From Aegilops tauschii subsp. strangulata (taxonomy: Eukaryota > Streptophyta > Magnoliopsida > Poales > Poaceae), in assembly GCF_002575655.3 (NCBI RefSeq), contig NC_053039.3:243452622-243516621 (forward strand): a DNA stretch of 64,000 bases, given 5' to 3'. The translations under genes and the position numbers were made by a program. A model generated the notes under the pieces. The model was not told the DNA's origin and ran no database searches. It saw only the letters and a list, made by a program, of their open reading frames with translations. Each line of letters begins with the position of its first letter. The stretch's first letter is position 1. Shown here one piece after another: positions 55,601 through 64,000 of the stretch.

Positions 55601-56357
55601 TATCACTTTCGTACCTATGGCAAAGAGCTATCTATGGCCGACCGAAAGTCTACAAATTTTTGTGTCTCTGCTATCGGTGAAGGAGGTATCAAATATTATG
55701 GAAGAGTTGAAGCAATTTATGAACTTGAATTCTATGGTGAAAACCCACCAAACGTCGTAGTCTTCAGATGTTATTGGTTCCAGGCGAGGGAGACTAGAAG
55801 GACTCATGAACATATACGGCTAGTCGAAATCAAACAAAGCACCCATTTGGATGTTCCCGATGTCTATATTACGGCTCAACAGGCAACCCAAGTTTTCTAT
55901 CTACCGTGGGCTTGTGAAAGTGATCCAAATCTCAGTGGTTGGGACGTTGTTTATGAAGTGCCGCCACGTGTTAGACCACCTCCCCCCAATGAAAAGGATT
56001 ATGAACCTCACATTAACCAAGACACATATGACGAAGGAGAATTCTTCCAAGAAACACATCTTTCCAAAAAAACATTTCAAGAACCGCTCTACTCCACCCC
56101 AGAACATTGAAGTAGACAACGATAGTGAATCCGACTTCACCCCTGAGCCGGAACAAGAAGAGCCGGAACAAGAAGAGCCGGAAGAAGAAGAAGTTACTAT
56201 TGCAGATGACCTGTCAATGCTTGAACGATTACGTAAAGGTGGCCTTCCACATGATGATGCATTTATTAATGATGACGATGAGCACGTCATTACCGATAGT
56301 GATGATGCTTTTATTAATGATGATGATGAGCACGTCATTACCGATAGTGATTATTAG
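52691..56357 (+). pseudogene. CACTA transposase (TNPD-like), multiply frameshifted
   Basis: ATG at 52691. Order of recognisable parts: N-terminal transposase-associated zinc-binding domain ('FSWCPCARCDNYKKRD'), core En/Spm transposase region 53220-54440 ('LNYCPICNSSRY', 'VHGRFPCPTCKGALEF', 'CPHNIDVMHTEKNIAEAIFG'), DUF4218-like part 54446-55231 ('PSFFNPMQHLILHL'), then after an intron (about 55232-55310) an exon 55311-55430, a second intron, and a DUF4216-like exon from 55508. Breaks: frameshifts near 53212, 53735 (in a C9 run), 54365 and about 56080, and a stop at 55229-55231. The C-terminus is acidic with two tandem duplications (GAGCCGGAACAAGAA at about 56144; a 17-residue DDAFINDDDEHVITDSD unit at 56258 and 56309). 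Confidence 0.9.
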
Positions 56358-56613
56358 GTATTCAAATTTTACGTTGTACTTGATTTATATAGTTATTTGT
56401 ATGATTGTATGATTTATATAGTTGGTATTTATAATTTTCTTACTTTGTATGATTGTTTCTTATACATAGTGCCATGGTCTTGATGTCCGTCCCGGTCGGC
56501 CCTCGCCCGCTTTATGATTCGGATGTGCTAAATTCTCTTTCATAACTATTTGTTGCATTTCGCATTTATGACAATTATGGCCATCAAGTTGACATAGAGA
56601 TATTTTAATCTAG

Positions 56614-56940
56614 GAGGTATGTGAACCGGAATTCGAAACGGACCCTCTTGTCGAGAAGTTAAATTTAGTTGAAAAAGAAAATGAGTATTTGAAAGAAAAA
56701 ATTAAAAGAATTGAAGAAGAAAAGATGACATTGGAGTTGTATGTTGCCGATGTCATCGATGATCACAAGATGAAGATGAATGCAATGCGCTTGAAGATGG
56801 ATGCAATGCGCCTGAAGCTTAAGAAGATTAGAAAATATGCCATTGATAATGAGGCTTGGTATCATTATGCCGTTGGATCAATTGTTACCTTAGTTGCGAT
56901 CTTCATCACATTTGTTGTGATGAGGGTAAGTTTTCTCTAG
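56614..56940 (+). CDS. CACTA second-gene terminal exon: coiled coil plus membrane helix
   Basis: Begins after a 'tctag' acceptor at 56613. About 108 residues: heptad-rich Glu/Lys coiled coil ('LNLVEKENEYLKEKIKRIEE' onward), a small internal duplication ('MNAMRLK/MDAMRLK'), then 'YHYAVGSIVTLVAIFITFVV', a hydrophobic helix, and stop at 56938-56940. This tail is recurrent in Triticeae CACTA elements; upstream exons were not resolved. Confidence 0.55.
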   Translation, partial: EVCEPEFETDPLVEKLNLVEKENEYLKEKIKRIEEEKMTLELYVADVIDDHKMKMNAMRLKMDAMRLKLKKIRKYAIDNEAWYHYAVGSIVTLVAIFITFVVMRVSFL

Positions 56941-57010
56941 TGTTTTGCTTTACAAATGGATACTTAGCTTATTTTGCTCCTAAATGGCATAATTACCTAA
57001 GTTAGATAAA

Positions 57011-59386
57011 AAATGAGCTATACTTAGCTTATTCAGTTCATTTATGACATACTTAGCATACTTAGGTAAAAAATGGCATGATGATCTTTGTTAGCTCCAA
57101 AATGATATAGACTTAGCTTATTTTCCTCGAAAATGACATAATAACCTTACTAAGCTCCAAAATGACCTATTTACCTAGCTTAGCTCTAAAATGACCTACA
57201 CTTCGCATTTTTACCTAGCTTAGCAATAAAATGACATTTTTACCTACCTTAGTTAGAAGAAGAAGAAGATAAAGAAGAGGAGAGGAGAAAAATAAAGAGA
57301 AGAAAAAAATATTCTTCTTCTTCTAACTAGTCTTCTATTTCTTCTTCTTCTTCTAACTTTCATCTTTCCCAATTTGCAGATTTGCTTTACATGAGCAAGC
57401 TTGGATTCATGGAGCGTACTATTCTTCTGGTGCTTCCTTGTTGTTTATGAAAACTTGTTTGGATATGTTGTTGGAAACTTGTTTCTGGTTATGTATATAT
57501 GGATATGTTGGACTTTGTTGACCTATGTTGTTGGATTTGATGAAATATGTTGTTGGACATGCTGTTGGATATGTTGGATATGTATGCATGTATATCTGTG
57601 TTTGAAACCATGTCTAGTTAATGGGATTTAAATAAAAACAGGGGATATATAGCCTCTTTGCCGTCCGCTAGCTGACGACAAGGAGGACACATGGCAGTCA
57701 CCTGTGCAGACTGGGAACATTGGCTGCCTATTTGGTCATTTTGCCGTCCGCTGGCAGACGGCAAAGTGACCAGCTATGCCGTCTGCCAGCAGACAGCAAA
57801 GATTCAACCCTCTTTTCCGTCTGCTCGTGGACGACATAGATGGACACGTGGTAGCTTCCCAGTGCTGCCTAGCTGAGCTCTTTGCCGTCTGTTAGCGGAC
57901 GCCATAGAGCTTCGACTCTTTGCCGTCCGCTGGCAGACGGCAAAGAGCGCCGTTAACCCCCTAACGGCTCTCACGCCACCGCACTGCCGTCCACAGTCTT
58001 TGCCGTCTGCTGGCCTCAGACGGCGGACGACATAATCCTTTGCCGTCCGTTTCTAGGAAGCAGACGACAAAGAAGGCCTTTGCTGGCACGTGTTCATCCG
58101 GACAGTTTGCCGTTCGCCAGCGGACGGCAAGGAAGTTTGTCGTCCGTGGTCTAAGCCTTTGTCGTCCGCCATGGCGGACGACAAAGAAGCTGATTCCAAA
58201 ATGAGCTATACATAGCTTATTCAGTTCATTTATGACATACTTAGCATACTTAGGTAAAAAATGGCATGATGATCTTTGTTAGCTCCAAAATGATATAGAC
58301 TTAGCTTATTTTCCTCGAAAATGACATAATAACCTTACTAAGCTCCAAAATGACCTATTTACCTAGCTTAGCTCTAAAATGACCTACACTTCGCATTTTT
58401 ACCTAGCTTAGCAATAAAATGACATTTTTACCTACCTTAGTTAGAAGAAGAAGAAGATAAAGAAGAGGACAGGAGAAAAAGAAAGAGAAGAAAAAAATAT
58501 TCTTCTTCTTCTTCTTCTAACTAGTCTTCTACTTCTTCTTCTTCTAACTTTCATCTTTCCCAATTTGCAGATTTGCTTTACATGAGCAAGCTTGGATTCA
58601 TGGAGCGTACTATTCTTCTGGTGCTTCCTTGTTGTTTATGAAAACTTGTTTGGATATGTTGTTGGAAACTTGTTTCTGGTTATGTATATATGGATATGTT
58701 GGACTTTGTTGACCTATGTTGTTGGATTTGATGAAATATGTTGTTGGACATGCTGTTAGATATGTTGGATATGTATGCATGTATATTTGTGTTTGAAACC
58801 ATGTCTAATTAATGGGATTTAATTAAAAACAGGGGATATATAGCCTCTTTGCCGTCCGCTAGCAGACGGCAAGGAGGACACGTGGCAGTCACCTGTGCAG
58901 ACTGGGAACACTGGCTGCCTATTTGGTCATTTTGCCGTCCGCTGGGACACGGCAAAGTGACCAGCTATGCCGTCTGCCAGCAGACGGCAAAGATTCAACC
59001 CTCTTTGCCGTCTGCTGGCGGACGGCATAGATGGACACGTGGCAGCTTCCCAGTGCTGCCTAGCTGAGCTCTTTGCCGTCTGTCAGCGGACGCCATAGAG
59101 CTTCGACTCTTTGTCGTCCGCTGATAGACGGCAAAGAGTGCCGTTAACCCCCTAACGGCTATCACGCCACCGCACTGCCGTCCACTGTCTTTGCCGTCTG
59201 CTGGCCTCGGACGGCGGACGACATAATCCTTTACTGTCCATTTCTAGGAAGCGGACGACAAAGAAGGCCTTTGCTGGCACGTGTTCATCCGGACAGTTTG
59301 CCATCCGCCAGCGGACGGCAAGGAAGTTTGTCGTTCGTGGTCTAAGCCTTTGTTGTCCGCCATGGCGGGCGGCAAAGAAGCTGATT
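57011..59386. repeat. 1188-bp tandem duplication at the CACTA 3' end
   Basis: 57011-58198 and 58199-59386 match closely from 'aaatgagctata' through the (GAA)/(CTT) tracts, the 'ggatatgttgttgg' region and the subterminal 'tttgccgtcc' block. The first copy ends 'agctgattcca', i.e. the inner bases of the terminal inverted repeat, at 58187-58198. Confidence 0.9.
57655..58190. repeat. CACTA subterminal repeats, inner copy
   Basis: Dense 'tttgccgtccgctNgcagacggcaaa' palindromic units. The second copy at 58845-59380 belongs to the functional terminus. Confidence 0.85.
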
Positions 59387-59398
59387 CCAGTAGTGTAT

Positions 59399-59675
59399 GC
59401 TCCATGACGTTCAAAACGTCGCTGAAGTCTCGGTTCTAAGCCGGAAAGCATGGCACACTGAACTATCGAGTAGTCATCAGCTTTGCTCTGCCAGATGTTC
59501 ATAACATCTGGCGTTGCTCCTGCAGCGGGTTTGGCACCTAGCGGTGCTTCTAGGACGTAATTCTTCTATGCAGCAATGAGGATAATCCTCAAGTTACAGA
59601 CCCAGTCCGTGTAGTTGCTACCATCATCTTTTGACTTAGCTTTCTCTAGGAACGCATTAAAATTCACGGAACAAC
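59399..59675 (-). pseudogene. Angela gag, N-terminal part
   Basis: Minus-strand segment ending at the CACTA target site; contains 'NIWQSKADDYSIVQCAMLSG'. A TAG stop near 59565 interrupts it upstream. Continues at 40516 on the other side of CACTA. Confidence 0.8.
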
Positions 59676-60904
59676 AGCACGGCCATCTATCTACAACAAC
59701 ATAGACATGCAAAATACTATCAGGTACTAAGTTCATGATAAATTAAAGTTCATTTAATCATATTACTAAACTCCCACTTAGATAGACATCCCTCTAATCA
59801 TCTAAGTGATCACGTGATCCAAATCAACTAAACCATGTCCGATCATCACGTGAGATGGAGTAGTTTTCAATGGTGAACATCACTATGTTGATCATATCTA
59901 CTATATGATTCACGCTCGACCTTTCGGTGTCAGTGTTCCGAGGCCATAGCTTGTCAAGTTTAACCCGAGTATTTTGCGTGTGCAAAACTGGCTTGCACCC
60001 ATTGTATGTGAACGTAGAGCTTATCACACCCGATCATCACGTGGTGTCTCGGCACGATGAACTTTCGCAATGGTGCATACTCAGGGAGAACACTTGTACC
60101 TTGAAATTTAGTGAGAGGTCATCTTATAATGCTACCGCCGGACTAAGCAAAATAAGATGCATAAAAGATAAACATCACATGCAATCAATATAAGTGATAT
60201 GATATGGCCATCATCATCTTGTGCCTTTGATCTCCATCTCCAAAGCACCGTCATGATCACCATCGTCACCGGCTTGACACCTTGATCTCCATCGAAGCAT
60301 CATTGTCATCTCGCCAACTATTGCTTCTACGACTATCGCTACCGCTTAGTGATAAAGTAAAGCAATTACATGGCGATTGCATTTCATACAATAAAGTGAC
60401 AACCATATGGCTCCTGCTAGTTGCCGATAACTCTGTTACAAAATATGATCATCTCATACAATAAAATTTAGCATCATGTCTTGACCATATCACATCACAA
60501 CATGCCCTGCAAAAACAAGTTAGACGCCCTCTACTTTGTTGTTGCAAGTTTTACGTGGCTGCTACGGGCTGAGCAAGAACCGTTCTTACCTACGCATTAA
60601 AACCACAACGATTTTTCGTCATGTATGTGCTATTTTAACTTTCAACAAGGACCGGGCGTAGCCACACTCGATCCAACTAAAGTTGGAGAAACTGACACCC
60701 GCCGGCCACCTGTGTGCGAAGCACGTCGATAGAACCAGTCTCGCGTATGCGTACGCGTAATGTCGGTCCGGGCCACTTCATCCAAGAATACCGCCGAATC
60801 AAAGTATGACATGCTGGTAAGCAGTATGACTATTATCGCCCACAACTCACTTGTGTTCTACTCGTGCATATAACATCTACGCATAAACCTGGCTCTTATA
60901 CCAG
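59676..60904 (-). other. Angela 5' untranslated leader with PBS
   Basis: Non-coding leader between gag and the 5' LTR. The PBS-like 'tggtataagagc' on the minus strand at 60903-60892 is adjacent to the LTR. Confidence 0.8.
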
Positions 60905-62630
60905 TGTTGGGGAACGCAGTAATTTCAAAAAAATTCCTACGCACATGCAAGATCATGGTGATACATAGCAACGAGAGGGGAGAGTGTAGTCCATGTACCC
61001 TCGTAGACCGTAAGCGGAAGCGTTATGACAACGCGGTTCATGTAGTCGCACGCCTTCACGATCCGACTGATCCTAGTACCGAAAGTACGGCACCTCCGCG
61101 ATCCGCACATGTTCAGCTCGGTGACGTCCCACGAACTCTCGATCCAGCTGAGTGTCGAGGGAGAGCTTCATCAGCACGACGGCGTGAGGGCGGTGATGAT
61201 GAAGCTACCGGCGCAGGGCTTCGCCTAAGCACTACAACGATATGATCAAGGTGGATTGTGGTGGAGGGGGGCACCGCACACGGCTAAAAGAATGATCAAC
61301 TTGTGTGTTCTAGGTGCCCCCTGCCCCCGTATATAAAGGAGCAAGGGGGGAGGCCGGCCGGCCCTTGGGGCGCGCCAGGAGAGGAGGAGTCCTCCTCCTA
61401 GTAGGAGTAGGATCCCCTTTCCTAGTCCTACTAGGGGGAGGAAGGGGGAAGGAAGGAGAGGGAGAGAAGGAGGGAACAATGGGGCACCGCCCCCTCCTTG
61501 TCCAATTCGGACTCCACAGGGGGGGCGCGGCCAGCCCTAAGGACCCTCCACTCTCTCTCACAAGGCCCATGTTGGCCCATTAGTTCCCCCGGGGGTTCCG
61601 ATAACCCCCCGGCACTCCGATAATTATTCGGTGACCACCGGAACTCATCCGGTGTCCGAATATAGTCATCCAATATATCAATCTTTATGTCTCGACCATT
61701 TTGAGACTCCTCGTCATGTCCGTGATCACATTTGGGACTCCGAACTATCTTCGGTACATCAAAACACATAAACTCATAATACCGATCGTCACCGAACGTT
61801 AAGCGTGCGGACCCTACGGGTTCGATAACTATGTAGACATGACCGAGACACGTCTACGGTCAATAACCAATAGCGGAACCTGGATGTTCATATTGGCTCC
61901 CACATATTCTACGAAGATCTTTATCGGTCAAACCGCATAACAACATACGTTGTTACCTTTGTCATCGGTATGTTACTTGCCCGAGATTCGATCGTCGGTA
62001 TCTCAATACCTAGTTCAATATCGTTACCGGCAAGTCTCTTTACTCATTCCATAATGCATCATCCCGCAACTAACTCATTAGTCACATTGCTTGCAAGGCT
62101 TATAGTGATGTGCATTACCGAGAGGGCCGAGAGATACCTCTCCGACAATCGGAGTGACAAATCCTAATCTCGATCTATGTCAACTCAACAAGTACCATCG
62201 GAGGCACCTGTAGTAATCACCCAGTTACATTGTGATGTTTGGTAGGACACTAAGTGTTCCTCCAGTTTTCGGGAGTTGCATAATCTCATAGTTATAGGAA
62301 CATGTATAAGTCATGAAGAAAGCAATAGCAACATACTAAATGATCAAGTGCTATGCTAACGGAATGGGTCAAGTCAATCACATCATTCTCTAATGATGTG
62401 ATCCCGTTAATCAAATGACAACTCATGTCTATGGCTAGGAAACTTAACCATCTTTGATTCAACGAGCTAGTCAAGTAGAGGCATACTAGTGACACTCTAT
62501 TTTTCTATGTATTCACACATGTACTAAGTTTCCGGTTAATACAATTCTAGCATGAATAATAAACATTTATCATGATATAAGGAAATATAAATAGCAACTT
62601 TATTATTGCCTCTAGGGCATATTTCCTTCA
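60905..62630 (-). repeat. Angela 5' LTR
   Basis: 1726 bp, minus-strand 5' LTR, partner of 35075-36817; contains the same hairpin (about 61389-61441). Confidence 0.95.
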
Positions 62631-62635
62631 CACAC

Positions 62636-63669
62636 AAGCGTGCATGATGTACCAAAGCATCTTTTGATCCCAAAATCTAGCCGGTCCTCTCACAATAGCA
62701 AATTGGGCTTGCAAAATCCCAAAAGCTCTCTCCACATCTTTTCTAGCCGCTGCCTGATTATTGTGGAAATCAAGATTTTTCTTACCTTCCGTTTTTTTAA
62801 TGGCTTCACAAATGTTTGCCACTTTGGGTAGATGCCATCCGCAAGATAGTAGCCATAGTTGTACGTACGACCATTTGCTACAAACTGCACCGGTGGCAAA
62901 TCACCATTTGCAATCTTATTCATCAGTGGTGACCGGCTGACAACGTTGATGTCATTCAAATATCTATGCATTCCAAAGAAAGCATGCATAATCCAAGTTT
63001 GTTGATCGGCCACCGCTTCAAGGATTATAGTGGAACCCTTTTTTTGACCGTGGAATTGCCCATGCCATGCCTTTGGACAATTCTTCCAACTCCAATGCAT
63101 GCAATCTATTGAGCCAAGCATACCAGGGAAGCCGCGAGCTTTGTTCATCTCCAATAGACTTGCGGCGTCTTCAGCATTGGGAGATCTCAAATACTCCTGG
63201 CCAAACACTTGCACAATTCCGACTGCGAAGCGCTTGACACACATGATGGCTTGGCTCTCACCCATGGCCAAGTGATCATCAACTAGATCAGCTGGGGTAC
63301 CGTATGCCAACATACGCAAAGCGGTTGTCACCTTCTGAAAGGTGCTATGCCCGAGGTCTCTGGCGGCATTCCTCCTTTGTTAAAAAACCGGTCATGGCTC
63401 GCTAGTTTCTCTGCAATGCGCCTGAACAACTCGGTGCTCATCCTAAACCGACGACGAAAATACGACTCAGGGTATGTGGGATTCTCCGCAAAATAATGCC
63501 TGATCAATCTGTTGTGGGCATCGATCCTGTCCCTCCAAATTTTCTGCCGACCCATAACCGAACCACCGTGCTTCGGTTTTTTATTGATGTGCATAGCTAC
63601 GATCATTGCAAGATCCTCCTCCTCTTCCATATCAAATTCTTCTTCAGAAGAATCATACGACGAACTCAT
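62636..63669 (-). pseudogene. Harbinger (PIF) transposase, N-terminal and catalytic part
   Basis: Start ATG at 63669 ('MSSSYDSSEEEFDMEEEEDL'). Frames 63669-63328, 63331-62690 and 62822-62636 together cover the acidic N-terminus, helix-turn-helix-like 'RLIRHYFAENPTYPESYFRR', and the DDE core: 'GMLGSIDCMHWSWKNCP' (first Asp), 'YLNDINVVSRSPLMN' (second Asp), 'AARKDVERAFGILQ' (Glu). Frameshifts near 63385 and near 62805 break it even before the Angela insertion is considered. The last codons run into the CACAC site, and the reading continues at 35069. Confidence 0.92.
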
Positions 63670-64000
63670 CTACAATGTTCAATACTATGCTATAAAAACT
63701 ACAAACAACATGCACCAAATTCATGAAGTTTGAGCAATACATACTTTGCAGGCATTTTGTCGAACACCTTGCGGGCGCCGAGCGCCAGCGAGCGCCCGGG
63801 CATTGTTTGTCGGAGGACGGCTGCACGCGAGGGGCGACGGTGACTAGAAGGGGGCGGAGGAAGCCGCCGCGGCGCGGGGATAGGCCGGGGAAGCGCCGGA
63901 ACGGTCGCCGGGTGGCGCGGGCGGCGGCGGCGCCGCGGCTGGATGGGGGGGTCGAGTTGCGAGCGAGCGCGCGAGAGTCCAGCGCGCGGGAGCGGGCGCA
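63670..64000 (-). other. Harbinger element 5' region, GC-rich
   Basis: Minus-strand leader. It includes a possible short upstream exon (ATG 63803) followed by a GTATGT donor near 63750 and a 'ttgtag' acceptor just before the transposase ATG; continuing that frame meets a stop at once, so it is better read as 5' UTR with an intron. Confidence 0.45.

Larger units (their letters stand above)
40520..59395 (+). mobile_element. CACTA (En/Spm) transposon containing a Fatima-like element, TSD TAT
   Basis: Identical 16-bp TIR CACTACTGGAATCAGC at 40520-40535 and, inverted, at 59380-59395, with TAT on both sides (40517-40519; 59396-59398), as expected for 3-bp CACTA duplications. Subterminal zones carry many short inverted 'tttgccgtcNgct...agcNgacggcaaa' units. 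The plus-strand transposase lies at 52691-56357. Length without the inner retrotransposon is about 9.0 kb. It sits in the Angela gag gene. Confidence 0.97.
35075..62630 (-). mobile_element. Angela/WIS-like Ty1-copia retrotransposon containing a CACTA element, TSD CACAC
   Basis: Two LTRs (35075-36817 and 60905-62630) bounded TG...CA and a perfect 5-bp duplication CACAC (35070-35074; 62631-62635). Without the CACTA insertion and its duplicated TAT the element is about 8.7 kb, right for Angela. Domain order on the minus strand is gag, protease, integrase, RT, RNase H (copia order). The PBS-like 'tggtataagagc' lies next to the 5' LTR at 60903-60892, matching initiator-Met tRNA use except for one base. 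LTRs differ at about 13 of the first ~230 positions by eye. Every ORF is broken. Confidence 0.95.
34519..64000 (-). mobile_element. PIF/Harbinger element encoding transposase, split by Angela; right end outside window
   Basis: The left terminus 'agagcatctccaacagccg' follows TTA (34516-34518). Minus-strand transposase sequence is found at 34851-35069 and again at 62636-63669, and only joins when the Angela element and one CACAC are removed. The GC-rich region 63740-64000 is 5' sequence of the same element. The right TIR is beyond the window, so the TSD is unconfirmed. It is the outermost of four nested transposons. Confidence 0.85.

Overview
This is nuclear DNA from a large-genome grass, almost certainly Triticeae (wheat, goat-grass or barley group). 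The evidence is the repeat content: Stowaway and Tourist-type MITEs, an Angela/WIS-like copia element with ~1.7 kb LTRs, a non-autonomous Athila-clade gypsy element (Fatima-like from memory of its LTR; no library searched), a CACTA element with 'tttgccgtc' subterminal repeats, and CG-rich single-exon host genes. Assignments rest on the sequence and recalled family features; no database was consulted.

Layout. 1-2480: an LTR fragment carrying a Stowaway MITE, with a solo LTR inserted exactly at the MITE edge. 3786-7536: a 3.75 kb solo-LTR-like element in a decayed ORF region. 8266-13845: two related non-LTR retroposons in opposite orientation flank a PIF/Harbinger-like element carrying a GRF zinc-finger/transmembrane gene, and an intact F-box/kelch gene (10764-12044, minus). 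14323-19673: a tandem pair of phosphoglycerate-mutase-like (histidine phosphatase) genes. The second is intact with six exons; the first is dead (2-bp frameshift, exon 4 lost with a 5'-truncated LINE in its place, 3' end replaced by a MITE end). 20-31 kb: retroposons, a LINE endonuclease remnant, a large AT-rich inverted repeat, a frameshifted small membrane-protein ORF, and a nested Tourist cluster (26436-29074) holding another Harbinger-like cargo element. 31868-32874: a TSD-bounded Harbinger-type element carrying a complete AP2/ERF-domain gene with a TATA box.

The right half (34519 to past 64000) is a four-level nest, every inner level proven by terminal motifs and target-site duplications (TSDs): a Harbinger element encoding a decayed transposase contains Angela (35075-62630, TSD CACAC), which contains CACTA (40520-59395, TSD TAT), which contains the Fatima-like element (41874-51767, TSD ACTTG). 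The Fatima spacer carries ~186 bp of mitochondrial nad4 sequence.

Functionally, the likely active host genes are the F-box/kelch gene and the second PGM-like gene. The most interesting system is the recurrence of TSD-bounded Harbinger-type elements each carrying a different ORF (GRF-TM, Ser-rich acidic, AP2/ERF). The right ~120 bp of the AP2 carrier closely resembles the end of the transposase-encoding Harbinger element 2 kb away, so carrier and potential mobiliser of one family sit side by side.
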